DNA from: a virus | Direction: 5' to 3' (one strand) | Length of the DNA: 48,529 nucleotides | IMG/VR virus record: IMGVR_UViG_3300043602_000059 | Location: 1-48,529 of that record | In this document: positions 29,642-38,129 of the stretch, piece by piece | Numbering within the stretch: the stretch's first letter is position 1 | Layout of the letters: each line of letters begins with the position of its first letter | Made by a program: the position numbers and the translations under genes | The notes under the pieces: model-generated | What the model saw: the letters and a program-made list of their open reading frames with translations, nothing else | Databases searched by the model: none | What the model was told of the DNA's origin: nothing

Positions 29642-30541
29642 CTACTCCACAAACTCGGGTTGCGCTTGACCAGGTGTATCACCGTGGTCGTCGTGTCCTG
29701 CGTCTACGTGTGCCTCGTCGATATGCGCCACGTCGTTAAATGGCGTATCACCATGACCATCCTTATGATCATTGTGAGTTACGTCACTGTGAGCCACATC
29801 CTTGTGTGCCGTATCGTCGTGGTCGTTGTCCGTATGATCAGAATGTGCCCTATCTGAGTGGGCCGTGTCTGAGTGCGGAGTATCACCATGACTGTCCCCG
29901 TGGTTATCCCCATGTAGGTCAGCATGATTAACAACGTCCGAATGACCAGCACCATCATTATGGTCAACGTGGTTAGTGAAATCGTTGTGTTGCGTATCGT
30001 TATGTGGTGCATCTGAGTGAGTATCTACGTGAGTCACGTCGGTATGTGAATCTAAGTGTGAGAGGTCATCATGGTCGTTATCAGTGTGGTCGACGTGAGT
30101 TACATCAGAGTGAGCAACGTCACTATGAGTATTATCAGTATGGTCTTGGTGCGAGAAGTCAGAATGTGCAATGTCCGTATGAACTAAATCACCATGACTT
30201 TCGTCAGTGTGAGTAGCATCGTTGTGGTCAACATGAGCCACATCTGTATGGCCTTGTCGATGTGCCTTATCAGATGCTAACCACGAGAGTCGCTTCTGAT
30301 TATCGACCCAAAGACTGCCTGCAATTCCAGTCGTTGTCTTTATGAAATGCTCGATAAGTCGCCGCTCAGAACCGCCAGCATCGACATACCAGAGATAGTC
30401 TCCCTCGACCCACACTGAGCCAGGGAGACCAGCACTACCCGGCGTAACCTGTGAACCGACATATCTCCACTCCGTGCCATCCTCAGCAACGAAGTGCAGA
30501 TTTGTGGATTCAATCCAAAGACTTCCAGGGACTTTAGCCAT
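29642..30541 (-). CDS. His-X-Asp repeat protein, probable tail fibre or modified virion protein, 299 aa
   Basis: Residues 1-95 hold three copies of a beta unit: PGSLWIESTNLHFV (from 5), PGSVWVEGDYLWYV (from 40) and AGSLWVDNQKRLSWL (from 74). Residues 98-288 contain about 40 His-X-Asp triplets, most often five residues apart as in HSDVAHSDVTHVD, with X mostly Thr, Ser, Val, Asn or Gly. Cys is absent. The C-terminus is short (QAQPEFVE). It follows a fibre gene and precedes a radical SAM enzyme. Two readings: a metal-binding trimeric rod (compare the iron-binding HxH motifs of T4 gp37 and P2 gpV), or a substrate for enzymatic modification. Both may hold. Confidence 0.82.
   Translation of the reverse strand: MAKVPGSLWIESTNLHFVAEDGTEWRYVGSQVTPGSAGLPGSVWVEGDYLWYVDAGGSERRLIEHFIKTTTGIAGSLWVDNQKRLSWLASDKAHRQGHTDVAHVDHNDATHTDESHGDLVHTDIAHSDFSHQDHTDNTHSDVAHSDVTHVDHTDNDHDDLSHLDSHTDVTHVDTHSDAPHNDTQHNDFTNHVDHNDGAGHSDVVNHADLHGDNHGDSHGDTPHSDTAHSDRAHSDHTDNDHDDTAHKDVAHSDVTHNDHKDGHGDTPFNDVAHIDEAHVDAGHDDHGDTPGQAQPEFVE
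29678..30250 (-). repeat. Tandem coding repeat encoding His-X-Asp units
   Basis: The DNA for residues 98-288 of the repeat protein is built from related units of mostly 15 bases (CAC/CAT, any codon, GAC/GAT, two more codons). Codons vary between units, so the protein repeat is older or more conserved than the DNA repeat. Such tracts can change length by recombination. Confidence 0.8.
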
Positions 30542-31005
30542 TAGCTCGTAACGTATTTATCAACGCCGACAGGAATCACGAGACCAGACCGAACGTAGAT
30601 TGTTGACGGTCGATTTGCGTTCGTTCCGATCTTGTTGGCATTGTCAGCTACAAACGAAATGTTACCAACTAATGCTAGACCAGTGATGCCAGTGAGGGAG
30701 CCACCAGTGATATTAACTGCGTTCTCGTTCTGGACTGCCATAGTGCCAAGATTGAGATTGTCCAGAATCCCCTCGGTATCACTTGCACCAGTTCCACCAC
30801 CGGCCACCGAGATTAGCTTATCAACCCACTGCGCTCCATCCCACTCTTGCAGTAAGTTTGTTGTGCGATTGTAACGAATCGAGCCAACAGGTTGATTAGT
30901 TGGCCCAGCCGAGAACATCTGAGCTGCATCGTCCAGACGAGCATCGACCTGCGCAACGAAGTCAACATAAAGGCTCGACAGTGTAGGTAGCGACCAATCA
31001 GCCAT
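30541..31005 (-). CDS. Tail fibre-like protein, 154 aa
   Basis: N-terminal helix (LSSLYVDFVAQVDARLDDAAQM), then a beta region with RYNRTTNLLQEWDGAQWV and VAGGGTGASDTEGILDNL, a motif set common in phage fibre and appendage proteins, then a repetitive beta tail (GGSLTGITGLALVGNISF). It starts in the stop of the coiled-coil gene, and its stop overlaps the His-X-Asp gene start (TAATG at 30541). Confidence 0.75.
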   Translation of the reverse strand: MADWSLPTLSSLYVDFVAQVDARLDDAAQMFSAGPTNQPVGSIRYNRTTNLLQEWDGAQWVDKLISVAGGGTGASDTEGILDNLNLGTMAVQNENAVNITGGSLTGITGLALVGNISFVADNANKIGTNANRPSTIYVRSGLVIPVGVDKYVTS

Positions 31006-31193
31006 TACTTAACCTCACGCAACCTCGGCTCGGATTCAAGCTCGTCAATGTGACTTTTGAGGGCTTCGTTCTCTTCCTTGAGCTTGTTGTATTCCTGAGC
31101 GACTTGCTCGGACTGAGCACGCAACAGCTCAAGTTCCAATGTCTTGTGGCCCAACAGGACTAAGGCCTGATTCACGTCGACGTTCAGTGGCAT
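31005..31193 (-). CDS. Small coiled-coil protein, 62 aa
   Basis: Nearly the whole chain is a heptad helix (LELELLRAQSEQVAQEY, then LKEENEALKSHIDELE). No signal peptide, so a spanin role is unlikely. It may be a fibre chaperone or a minor tail component. Adjacent to fibre genes on both sides. Confidence 0.65.
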   Translation of the reverse strand: MPLNVDVNQALVLLGHKTLELELLRAQSEQVAQEYNKLKEENEALKSHIDELESEPRLREVK

Positions 31194-31202
31194 CGGTGAC
31201 TC

Positions 31203-31484
31203 CTATCGGACGAGTGCGTATACGGCCTTGCGAACGGCGATGACGATCTGCTCATCACTGGACGAGCTATCAATGCTCAAATCAGCAGCGATGATTGGCC
31301 ATGCGCGCTCAGCGAAGTGGTAGATGTTCAAGAGAATCTCTTTGGCAATGGCAACTCTCCCTTGACCCTCGGGAGTCTGAGTATTCTCATCGACGATTTT
31401 GCGAGCTACGATGCTCAGGGCAACCGTCACTTTGCCCCTGAAGTCAGGGTCTTGCGCGAGCTGATAGTCGGACTGGAGGGACAT
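31203..31484 (-). CDS. Small helical phage protein, 93 aa
   Basis: Begins MSLQSDYQLAQDPDFRGKVTVALS, a pattern (DYxLAxDPDF) remembered from small proteins in many phage structural operons. The rest is helical with an acidic Ser-rich loop (SIDSSSSDEQ). Function unknown; it may assist tail fibre assembly. Confidence 0.65.
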   Translation of the reverse strand: MSLQSDYQLAQDPDFRGKVTVALSIVARKIVDENTQTPEGQGRVAIAKEILLNIYHFAERAWPIIAADLSIDSSSSDEQIVIAVRKAVYALVR

Positions 31485-31492
31485 AATTTCTC

Positions 31493-32590
31493 CTAGGTGG
31501 ACTGATTGACGCCAATCGCAATTTGTCCAATGACGTAATTGGTGTTAGTGGCTGCGGACCACGAAGCTCCATCGAGATGACCAATCTGTATAACCGTTCC
31601 ACTAGTAGAACAGTATGCTATGCCAGACTTTCTCACGTTATTGTTTAGGATACGAATCTGGTTTTCGAAATATCCAGCAGAGGTATATCCAGCAGGTAGA
31701 AGTATTCTTACGTCTGTAGTAGTAGCAGTCAATGTGCTGGTGCCAATGTAGAAGCTCAAAAACAAAGTTCTACCAAGTAGCATATACTTGAAGTATACTT
31801 GGTCAGCAGCTTCTACAGTCCACGCTCCAGCAGCAGCAGAAAAATTTGCTGCGTTGAATGGGATATCAATCCATTCACCAATTGCAGCTCCACGATTTCT
31901 TTCGGTAATCGTCCCAGAGAAAATTGAATCTCCAGCACTGCCAATAGTTAGCCTGACTAAGTTTTGTGTCCTGAAAATGATTGGTGCTGCACTGTATGAG
32001 CAGAAGTTAATTCCCCCAACACCTTGAGTGAAAAGATTGAATCCGTCCGCGACGAAAGCGGGATTTGTATTTGTGCTAGACGTGATAACGATGTGTGCTC
32101 TGTAATTGCCTACGTTGTTTCTGAAGTTGATACCGGCGTTGGCAGTCACTCCAGCATTGATGTTGGCAACGCTAATGAAGAAGTTAGTGTTAGTGTCACC
32201 AGAGAAAACGTGATCACCAGCCCCTATAGCATTGACACTCAAGACTCCACTTCTGCTTACAGTCAGAAGATTGACTGGAGTCGCATAGGCGTCGTCGAGT
32301 GTTCGGATACTGAGGGTTCCAGCGTTGACACCAATATCCCAATTCTTGAGATTAGCAACTGCATCAGTCTCGTTGAATCGAAGAACTGGAGCGACGTTGG
32401 ATATAGTGTTGATTCCAGTGAAGATATTATCGCCACCACCTGAAGGCAAACCAGCAGGCAGACGAGCGGGGTCAATGGTCCCCTCGGTGAGGATGCTCGC
32501 ATTGAGTGGTAGTGGATTGAAGGTGACGCCATCTGTCGAGTATTCGAAGATGTGCGTCCCTACGTTCCATTTCATCCAGCGAGTTGCCAT
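31493..32590 (-). CDS. Tail fibre protein, 365 aa
   Basis: Begins with a fibre-type start (RWMKWNVGTHIFEYSTDGVTF). The centre is a beta-helix-like tract with repeated Gly-Asp-X-X-Phe-Ser-Gly steps (GDHVFSGDT, GDSIFSGTI). The C-terminal domain (from about residue 240, GEWIDIPFNAANFSA) looks like a globular receptor-binding head. DNA in this gene is more AT-rich than in the head genes, as is usual for exchanged host-range modules. Coupled to the gene before it by TAATG (32590). Confidence 0.78.
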   Translation of the reverse strand: MATRWMKWNVGTHIFEYSTDGVTFNPLPLNASILTEGTIDPARLPAGLPSGGGDNIFTGINTISNVAPVLRFNETDAVANLKNWDIGVNAGTLSIRTLDDAYATPVNLLTVSRSGVLSVNAIGAGDHVFSGDTNTNFFISVANINAGVTANAGINFRNNVGNYRAHIVITSSTNTNPAFVADGFNLFTQGVGGINFCSYSAAPIIFRTQNLVRLTIGSAGDSIFSGTITERNRGAAIGEWIDIPFNAANFSAAAGAWTVEAADQVYFKYMLLGRTLFLSFYIGTSTLTATTTDVRILLPAGYTSAGYFENQIRILNNNVRKSGIAYCSTSGTVIQIGHLDGASWSAATNTNYVIGQIAIGVNQST

Positions 32591-34083
32591 TAGACTATTC
32601 CTCGAGCTTTCCAGCTACAGACTGCGTTGACTCGTGTCCCCGTGCTATCGTAGACCAGCACCTTAAACTCTGTGGGGTTCGGCACGTCTATGAACTCATA
32701 GATGGCTTGCAAAGGTTCTGGTTGCTTCGTTGGAGTAACGGTTATAGAGTCAACATCTTTGAAGTCCTTGTTGAACACAACCTGAGTTCCGTTCAGGTCC
32801 GCTGCCAAGGCTGTTACGAATCCCGAATCGAGCTCTTTCTTAACGTCGAGAGAAATCGTCAAGTCAGAGAAAAGTGCTAGAGCCTTCGTGGTGCTCGACG
32901 TAAAGTTGAAAGTCAGTCGTGCATATCGGAAGCTCGAAATGAAAACTGAGTTACCAATTATTGGAGGGTCCCATGTGATACCGTCCATAGAAGTTTCGAT
33001 AGACAATACAACACTGACCACCCCAAGATTCGTCAGTTGCTGAAGTAGCCAGCTGACGTTCATAATGACGTTATCGAACACGCCTCCGTAATCTAACTCC
33101 TCCCGATAGAGTGCTGTCATAGCACCCGGCTGGATGTAAATCGGGAATCCAGCGTTTACTTGGTCTGAGGGTTGGTCCCATGAGTCTTCAGTGAAATGCG
33201 TGGTCCAGGTATCGTCCTCATCAACACAGACAAGGAGCTTACCAGTGTTTCCAGCGAACCAGACATACTCCTCAGTAGCCCATCCTTGCGTGTCCGTGTA
33301 GTCCCAGCCAAGTTCAGGCTCACCGTAGATTAGAGCATTAACTCGATAACCTGCGAGTAGTGAGCGACGGATATCAATCAGCTCGAAGTCTGGTGGCTGT
33401 CTAACATCGACGCTGATCGTTGTCCTCGGACTCCGATTGCCTGCAATGTCTACAGCTTCTACGCCATACGTAAACGTCCCCGCTGCAGCCTCAAACCAGA
33501 CAAAGAACTCCCCTGCAATAGCACCGATTGATTGTCCGTTACGGAAGATGTCGTAGTGATTGATTCTCCAAGTCGAGTCTGGTCGGCTGTAGCGTAGAAG
33601 AACGTTGTTGTCGATCACCTGCGCTGTCATCATCGGCGAAGGGATTGAGGGAATCGTGATGGCAATCAGCATCATTGCTGACGAATAAGCCCCCAGTCCA
33701 TTCCGCGACTTGACAAGATACGTATGATTACCCACCAGAATCGGGTCGAGTCTAACTTCCTGTTGCGTCGTCGAGGCCACGAAAAACGCAGTATCCCAAA
33801 CCAGTCCCTTACGAACCTCATACGACGAAGCATTTGTAGCACCTGCCCAGAAGATTCTCAGGACTGACTTCTGGAGAATTTCGTAACCGATGGATGTAGG
33901 AGCTGTCGGAATAGCTCCAATCGTCCCCTCTGTGTCAGTGATGGTCTTGACAATCGGGTCGAGTTCAGCCTGTAGCTCACCGACTGCTACGACGAATGCC
34001 TGCAATATCTGATACAACTTTGGATCAGTATGCTGATAACCTTCAACCAGCGAGGCGAACGTAGTGATACGCGTCATAGCCAT
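32590..34083 (-). CDS. Tail protein with fibronectin-type repeats, 497 aa
   Basis: Helical N-terminus (ASLVEGYQHTDPKLYQILQAF) followed by at least two FN3-like modules: one with LRIFWAGATNASSYEVRKG and one with NVLLRYSRPDSTWRINHYDIFRNG. A jelly-roll-like C-terminal half follows. FN3 modules in phage tails bind surface sugars or space domains. It lies between the hub and the fibres, so it is probably the fibre-connecting part. TAATG overlaps on both sides. Confidence 0.75.
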   Translation of the reverse strand: MAMTRITTFASLVEGYQHTDPKLYQILQAFVVAVGELQAELDPIVKTITDTEGTIGAIPTAPTSIGYEILQKSVLRIFWAGATNASSYEVRKGLVWDTAFFVASTTQQEVRLDPILVGNHTYLVKSRNGLGAYSSAMMLIAITIPSIPSPMMTAQVIDNNVLLRYSRPDSTWRINHYDIFRNGQSIGAIAGEFFVWFEAAAGTFTYGVEAVDIAGNRSPRTTISVDVRQPPDFELIDIRRSLLAGYRVNALIYGEPELGWDYTDTQGWATEEYVWFAGNTGKLLVCVDEDDTWTTHFTEDSWDQPSDQVNAGFPIYIQPGAMTALYREELDYGGVFDNVIMNVSWLLQQLTNLGVVSVVLSIETSMDGITWDPPIIGNSVFISSFRYARLTFNFTSSTTKALALFSDLTISLDVKKELDSGFVTALAADLNGTQVVFNKDFKDVDSITVTPTKQPEPLQAIYEFIDVPNPTEFKVLVYDSTGTRVNAVCSWKARGIV

Positions 34084-35957
34084 TAGACGTTAACGCGACC
34101 AAACCAGAGAGTCGTGGCGTAGAGCTTCAGACGGGTCAGCTGGAAGTGGTCTGTTGCTCCATTGGTTTGCAACTTGACAGAAGCTCGCTCATCCTGGAAG
34201 TTCAGCATCCTCTCAAGCGTCCGGCCAGGCTGCGGACCTAAGCTGATACCTGCCGGCTGTATCGAGCGCGCGCGGTCAATTCCAGAGATTGTGAGGTTCA
34301 GTGCGCCATTACCTTTCGCTCGAATCTGCAAGTGACCGAATTGATAGATAACAGGGTCCGTGTCTGGCGAATCAGGAGGCAAGAGAGCAGTCTCGATGAA
34401 GCTCTCTATTGCCTGCCCAAAGTCATCCAATGCACTCTCGTCGTAAGTGTAGATATCACCTTGTCTCGACCCGAAACGGAACTGTGTCCGCTTGCTCAGA
34501 GAGTTCAAGTCTACTACGACGGTAGTTGGATTCTTGGGGAACAGCCAAGTCGTCCAGCGAATGTTCTCTGGGTCTATCCCGTCATCTATATTGCCCACAA
34601 GAAGGTGAGTAGGAGTATCAGCGCCGTCGAGAGGAACAGCACAATAAATAAGTGCCTTAATCGGGTCATGAACAATCTCGACCTGATTAAGCGCGAGACG
34701 GTTGATACGATTCCAGATATCCGCGATTTTCCTTGAGAGTTCATTGTTGCTGAACGTCCCATTAAAGAGATAAAGGCCAGACCTGTCAGCCGAGAAGAAG
34801 TTGTCCAGTGCCGAACCATTCAGGTCCATCACTTTGGCGATAGAGTGGCACTCCGCTCCGATACTCAGGTCGACGTTCGTCACTTCCCAGAAAGCGGGAG
34901 AGTCTCCAATTTCGTTGGTGACATAAGTCTTTCCGCCACCCTTGAGTAGATAGTATTGCGAACGAAACTCGACACAGTTCTTGACTCCTCCGGAGGCGTC
35001 GCCTGGATTTGCCAAGACGAATCCTTCAGTAGCCGAGAACGATTCAGGCTGCCCTGGCTCTGAGAAGTAGACGGCCGACTCATTTGTGTCAGTCCCCCAC
35101 ACTGCCATGCGGCTCTTGTAGACTCCGATACCAACACCTGCTGGAATCTCCGTGAACTGGTCCATCAAGTAATCGACGCTGGCTTGCAGGTCTGCATCGA
35201 AGAAGTCTACTACTGCGGTCGTCGTAGTGTTATCTCCGAGGCGACCGTTAGGGATACTGAAGAACTCCTGATTGGCTGCGTCACCTGCGTAATTCGTTGC
35301 AAGCTTCTTCGTCGCCAAGAGGACTCTAGCTACTGTCCCAGCCGGTCCAATCGGGATGTTGCTAAGGTTAACCTTCTTTGATCCAGGTGCGTCGTAGAGG
35401 GTGAATGTCGCTGGTCCGGGCTGAGTTAAGAAACCAGAAATGGTCTCGTAAGCTACAGCAAAGAGATGTTTGCCAATCTCAACACTACCAGCAGTTGAGG
35501 AGGTAGCAGCTACGATTGGAGGTCCAATCGGTGCAGAACCAGCCGCTGGTCGAGCAAGACCTGAGCCTTCGTAGACATATATCTTCTGGCCCGGTAGACC
35601 CTTGTTACTGTTGTGCGGCGTGATGTAAGCTCTGTTATAGAGCGACACCATGCTAAAATCCTTCATCTCTGCGATGGTAAGGATTGGTGATGCTAGACTC
35701 GTTGAGTCCCAGAGCTTGCCAGTGCCATCCAGGATAAGCAACCTGTCCGCTTCACCAATCCTCTTGTAGGACGCCATCCGACGAATATCGGCTAGCGTGA
35801 AGTTCAGGACCGTCCCTTTTCGCGTCTCGACTCCATGCTCAGTAAACACGACGTTCAATGAGTCGAGGAAGTGGTCTCCAGGGCAGACGTCATCCTCGCC
35901 GCGGTTGAAGGTGCCGCGGAATTGGTCGACCGTGATTGGGAGGTGGTCCTTCTGCAT
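34083..35957 (-). CDS. Tail hub/stabilisation protein, beta-propeller-like, 624 aa
   Basis: The ATG at 35957 lies one base after the preceding stop; an in-frame ATG at 36032 lies inside the previous gene and is rejected. The N-terminus (VDQFRGTFNRGEDDVCPGDHF, then GVETRKGT) is typical of head-closure or hub proteins that close the portal, as in the P22 gp10 or T7 gp12 group. Repeated blades follow (RMASYKRIGEADRLLILDG; NRAYITPHNSNKGL). It would form the nozzle of a short tail. Identification is from pattern memory and position. Confidence 0.7.
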   Translation of the reverse strand: MQKDHLPITVDQFRGTFNRGEDDVCPGDHFLDSLNVVFTEHGVETRKGTVLNFTLADIRRMASYKRIGEADRLLILDGTGKLWDSTSLASPILTIAEMKDFSMVSLYNRAYITPHNSNKGLPGQKIYVYEGSGLARPAAGSAPIGPPIVAATSSTAGSVEIGKHLFAVAYETISGFLTQPGPATFTLYDAPGSKKVNLSNIPIGPAGTVARVLLATKKLATNYAGDAANQEFFSIPNGRLGDNTTTTAVVDFFDADLQASVDYLMDQFTEIPAGVGIGVYKSRMAVWGTDTNESAVYFSEPGQPESFSATEGFVLANPGDASGGVKNCVEFRSQYYLLKGGGKTYVTNEIGDSPAFWEVTNVDLSIGAECHSIAKVMDLNGSALDNFFSADRSGLYLFNGTFSNNELSRKIADIWNRINRLALNQVEIVHDPIKALIYCAVPLDGADTPTHLLVGNIDDGIDPENIRWTTWLFPKNPTTVVVDLNSLSKRTQFRFGSRQGDIYTYDESALDDFGQAIESFIETALLPPDSPDTDPVIYQFGHLQIRAKGNGALNLTISGIDRARSIQPAGISLGPQPGRTLERMLNFQDERASVKLQTNGATDHFQLTRLKLYATTLWFGRVNV

Positions 35958-35958
35958 C

Positions 35959-36249
35959 TTAGACCGCCGCGATCTGCGGATACCACTTTCCCTGCGACTT
36001 GCTGAAGACCAGCACCGTCGCACGGTTGACAACGAACGTCACGGCCACCGCGATGTTCCCTGCCGCCGTGCAGGTGAGCGCCGCGAGTGGGATGAGCGTG
36101 AGCTCCTGTGATGCAATTCCACCGACCTTCGGTGTGATGTTGACGATTGCCACAGAGCCGGTGACGACGAGTTGGTCTGCGTCAGCTGCAATGGTAGCTG
36201 CTGATGCGACGACCTTCTCGGAACGCTTGCTAACGTATCCCTGAAACAT
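35959..36249 (-). CDS. Small beta-rich virion protein, 96 aa
   Basis: Thr/Val/Ala-rich beta sandwich (ADQLVVTGSVAIVNITPKVGG, then AVAVTFVVNRATVLVFSK). Lies between adaptor and hub. The composition suits a decoration or fibre-like structural protein. No family recognised. Confidence 0.65.
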   Translation of the reverse strand: MFQGYVSKRSEKVVASAATIAADADQLVVTGSVAIVNITPKVGGIASQELTLIPLAALTCTAAGNIAVAVTFVVNRATVLVFSKSQGKWYPQIAAV

Positions 36250-36260
36250 CTGACTTCTCC

Positions 36261-36908
36261 TTAGTTAGGAACCCGATATCGAGTTCGCCGACGACGTGTC
36301 GGTAATCCTTGCCCTTGTCGGATTGCCGTCACGATCAGCCTATCCAAGGCCTGACCTGTCTCCGCATCGAGTTCATCAGCCCGTGTCGGATTCTCACCGA
36401 TGTAGCGCGCTCCTAGAGCAGCAGTGCGCGCCGCGAGAACTGACTTACTATTCGCAACGCCAACCAGACTCCCAGCTCCGTTAAAGGCCGAAAGAGACTT
36501 GACGTAACGAATCCTTAGCTCGCGGTCGGCCTGAGCACCAAGGAAGAAGATCGTTTCCTCGCGCCAGACCCAAATCCGCAAGTGATTTGTTGGTGTTTCA
36601 TCAGGTTCCCAAGACCGCTCGTCCATCTCAGTGAACTGCTCGGGAGTCCCCGGTGTCCGTTCCGACAGCGTGATGGGACGCAACAAGTCAGCCGGTGGAT
36701 TGGTGAGCTGTGTTGTGTTCGCTGGGACCGCTATCAGAACGGACACATCTACCGTCGTCTTCAGCCCATGCAGGTTGTAGTAATCCTGCAGCTCTCTGTA
36801 TGCCTTGTTGAGATAAGGCAGGAGAGAATCAAAGGTATAGAAGACCCCGCCAAGGTCATTCAGCAACCCCTGAGCTTCGTTGACAACGTCCTGTGCAGTA
36901 TCAGCCAT
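36261..36908 (-). CDS. Head-tail adaptor protein, 215 aa
   Basis: N-terminal helix pair (AQDVVNEAQGLLNDLGG; LPYLNKAYRELQDYYNLHG), central beta part (VPANTTQLTNPPADLLRPITL), strand ELRIRYVKSL, helical C-terminus and a basic tail (TRRRRTRYRVP). This is the layout of T7 gp11/P22 gp4-type adaptor rings that sit under the portal. Its place before the hub gene supports the call. Confidence 0.75.
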   Translation of the reverse strand: MADTAQDVVNEAQGLLNDLGGVFYTFDSLLPYLNKAYRELQDYYNLHGLKTTVDVSVLIAVPANTTQLTNPPADLLRPITLSERTPGTPEQFTEMDERSWEPDETPTNHLRIWVWREETIFFLGAQADRELRIRYVKSLSAFNGAGSLVGVANSKSVLAARTAALGARYIGENPTRADELDAETGQALDRLIVTAIRQGQGLPTRRRRTRYRVPN

Positions 36909-36925
36909 TGTTCACCCGCTGAACT

Positions 36926-37549
36926 TTACGCGCGTGCGTAAGTCATCGCCTTGTGTCGCTCGGCGTCGAGCACGAACGAGCAATGAGAGCAAACGATAGC
37001 CTTCGGATTGACCTTCTCGAAGCACGATGGGCACTCCGAGAGAGCCTGGATGATTTCGTTGTCCAGCAACCACGGACGTTCCAGCTTCAGCGCGTTGCAG
37101 GCGTAACGCTGGATATCGGAGATGGTCTTGTGCTGCCTGAACTTGTTCCAGTCGTCATCGGCGAGGCGAACCAGATTCTTGAACCAGAGAACCTGATGTG
37201 CGTTCGCTTCGACAAGCTGCACTGTGAGGTCCTTGACCTCTTTGTGGCCGGGCACCCAGAAGAATCCCGGAATGGCGTCTGGAAGAATGACACCATATTG
37301 GGCTTCCATCCAGTCGACCACGATAGCCGCAGCGATGACGTCAGCTTCGACGGGGACACGAATGACCGACCGTTCCGGGCCAGCCTGTCCACGACCCTCA
37401 CCGACGTAAATGTCGTTAATCCCCTTGCCCACGAGCAGAATGGACGGCTTCTGGAAACTGCCAGCATCCAGGTAGAACTCGGATGGGAGGATGGGCTTCT
37501 GCTCTCGGATGGTGCATGGGACGATTGATACGAGCGTTGCCGATTCCAT
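36926..37549 (-). CDS. Virion-associated protein with C-terminal zinc ribbon, 207 aa
   Basis: An alpha/beta body (VSIVPCTIREQKPILPSEFYLD; SVIRVPVEADVIAAAIVVDWM) is followed by a zinc ribbon at Cys173, 176, 187 and 190 (CPSC, CSHC). Phage proteins of this kind occur between capsid and adaptor genes. A zinc ribbon in a presumed structural protein is unusual. The start ATG is coupled to the preceding stop at 37549. Confidence 0.65.
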   Translation of the reverse strand: MESATLVSIVPCTIREQKPILPSEFYLDAGSFQKPSILLVGKGINDIYVGEGRGQAGPERSVIRVPVEADVIAAAIVVDWMEAQYGVILPDAIPGFFWVPGHKEVKDLTVQLVEANAHQVLWFKNLVRLADDDWNKFRQHKTISDIQRYACNALKLERPWLLDNEIIQALSECPSCFEKVNPKAIVCSHCSFVLDAERHKAMTYARA

Positions 37550-38079
37550 TACGTAACCTTCCTTTTCGTCGAATCCAGAAACACGGAGTCTTCGTAGGCG
37601 AACAACGTAGAGCGCCCCGAGTCGTGAATGATAGCGAGGAACTCCTCAACTTCTCGTTCCTCCGCAGCAGCTTCTTCTTCTTCCATCTGAGTGCGAATCT
37701 CCTGAGTTGAAGGAGGTTGCTTGATGCGCTTTACGAGAAACTCGATAACCCTCATGTTCAGGGGGAGGTGGAATCCCCGCTTGTCTTTGAACACGTAGAT
37801 CGGCTCGTAACTAAAGTCTTCCGTCAACTCAGGATTCCCTACCGCCGACTGGATGCGCTCCAAAATCCAGCGGTCCTGATCGTTGGGATACTTTAAGACA
37901 GTTCGAACCTCAGAGACAGTCCTAAGGTATATCTTACCGTAGTAGTCGCTGAAGGTTCCAAATCTCTTTTCAGTCTCACCAGTAGACCAGATAACTCGAT
38001 AGTTCGGACGATTAAAGAGCGACTCTCCTAGCTCACGCGCCAGCAGGTCGTTCACTTGCTTGAGAAGCTTTGTATCCAT
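37549..38079 (-). CDS. Virion-associated protein, 176 aa
   Basis: The frame is open from 38361, but that part lies over the capsid gene; ATG 38079 (MDTKLLKQVNDLLARELGE) is the likely start. The protein has WSTGETEKRFGTFSDYY and a long acidic helix near the end (EEEEAAAEEREVEEFLAI). It lies between the capsid gene and the zinc-ribbon protein; the role is unknown. Confidence 0.65.
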   Translation of the reverse strand: MDTKLLKQVNDLLARELGESLFNRPNYRVIWSTGETEKRFGTFSDYYGKIYLRTVSEVRTVLKYPNDQDRWILERIQSAVGNPELTEDFSYEPIYVFKDKRGFHLPLNMRVIEFLVKRIKQPPSTQEIRTQMEEEEAAAEEREVEEFLAIIHDSGRSTLFAYEDSVFLDSTKRKVT

Positions 38080-38091
38080 GATTAGCCTGAC

Positions 38092-38117
38092 GGAGGGAGT
38101 GTCCCGGCACTCCCCCC
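38092..38117 (-). terminator. Hairpin after the capsid gene (attenuator or processing site)
   Basis: GGGAGTG (38095-38101) pairs with CACTCCC (38108-38114) across six bases, with further G-C pairs outside. It lies between the capsid stop and the next start on the minus strand. No T-run follows. A partial stop or RNA-stabilising hairpin behind a highly expressed capsid gene is common in phages. Confidence 0.45.
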
Positions 38118-38129
38118 GCCCTACGTTGA

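Noticed and set aside
29678-30250. CRISPR or non-coding tandem repeat
   Set aside because: The repeat is in codons and conserved at protein level with variable third bases.
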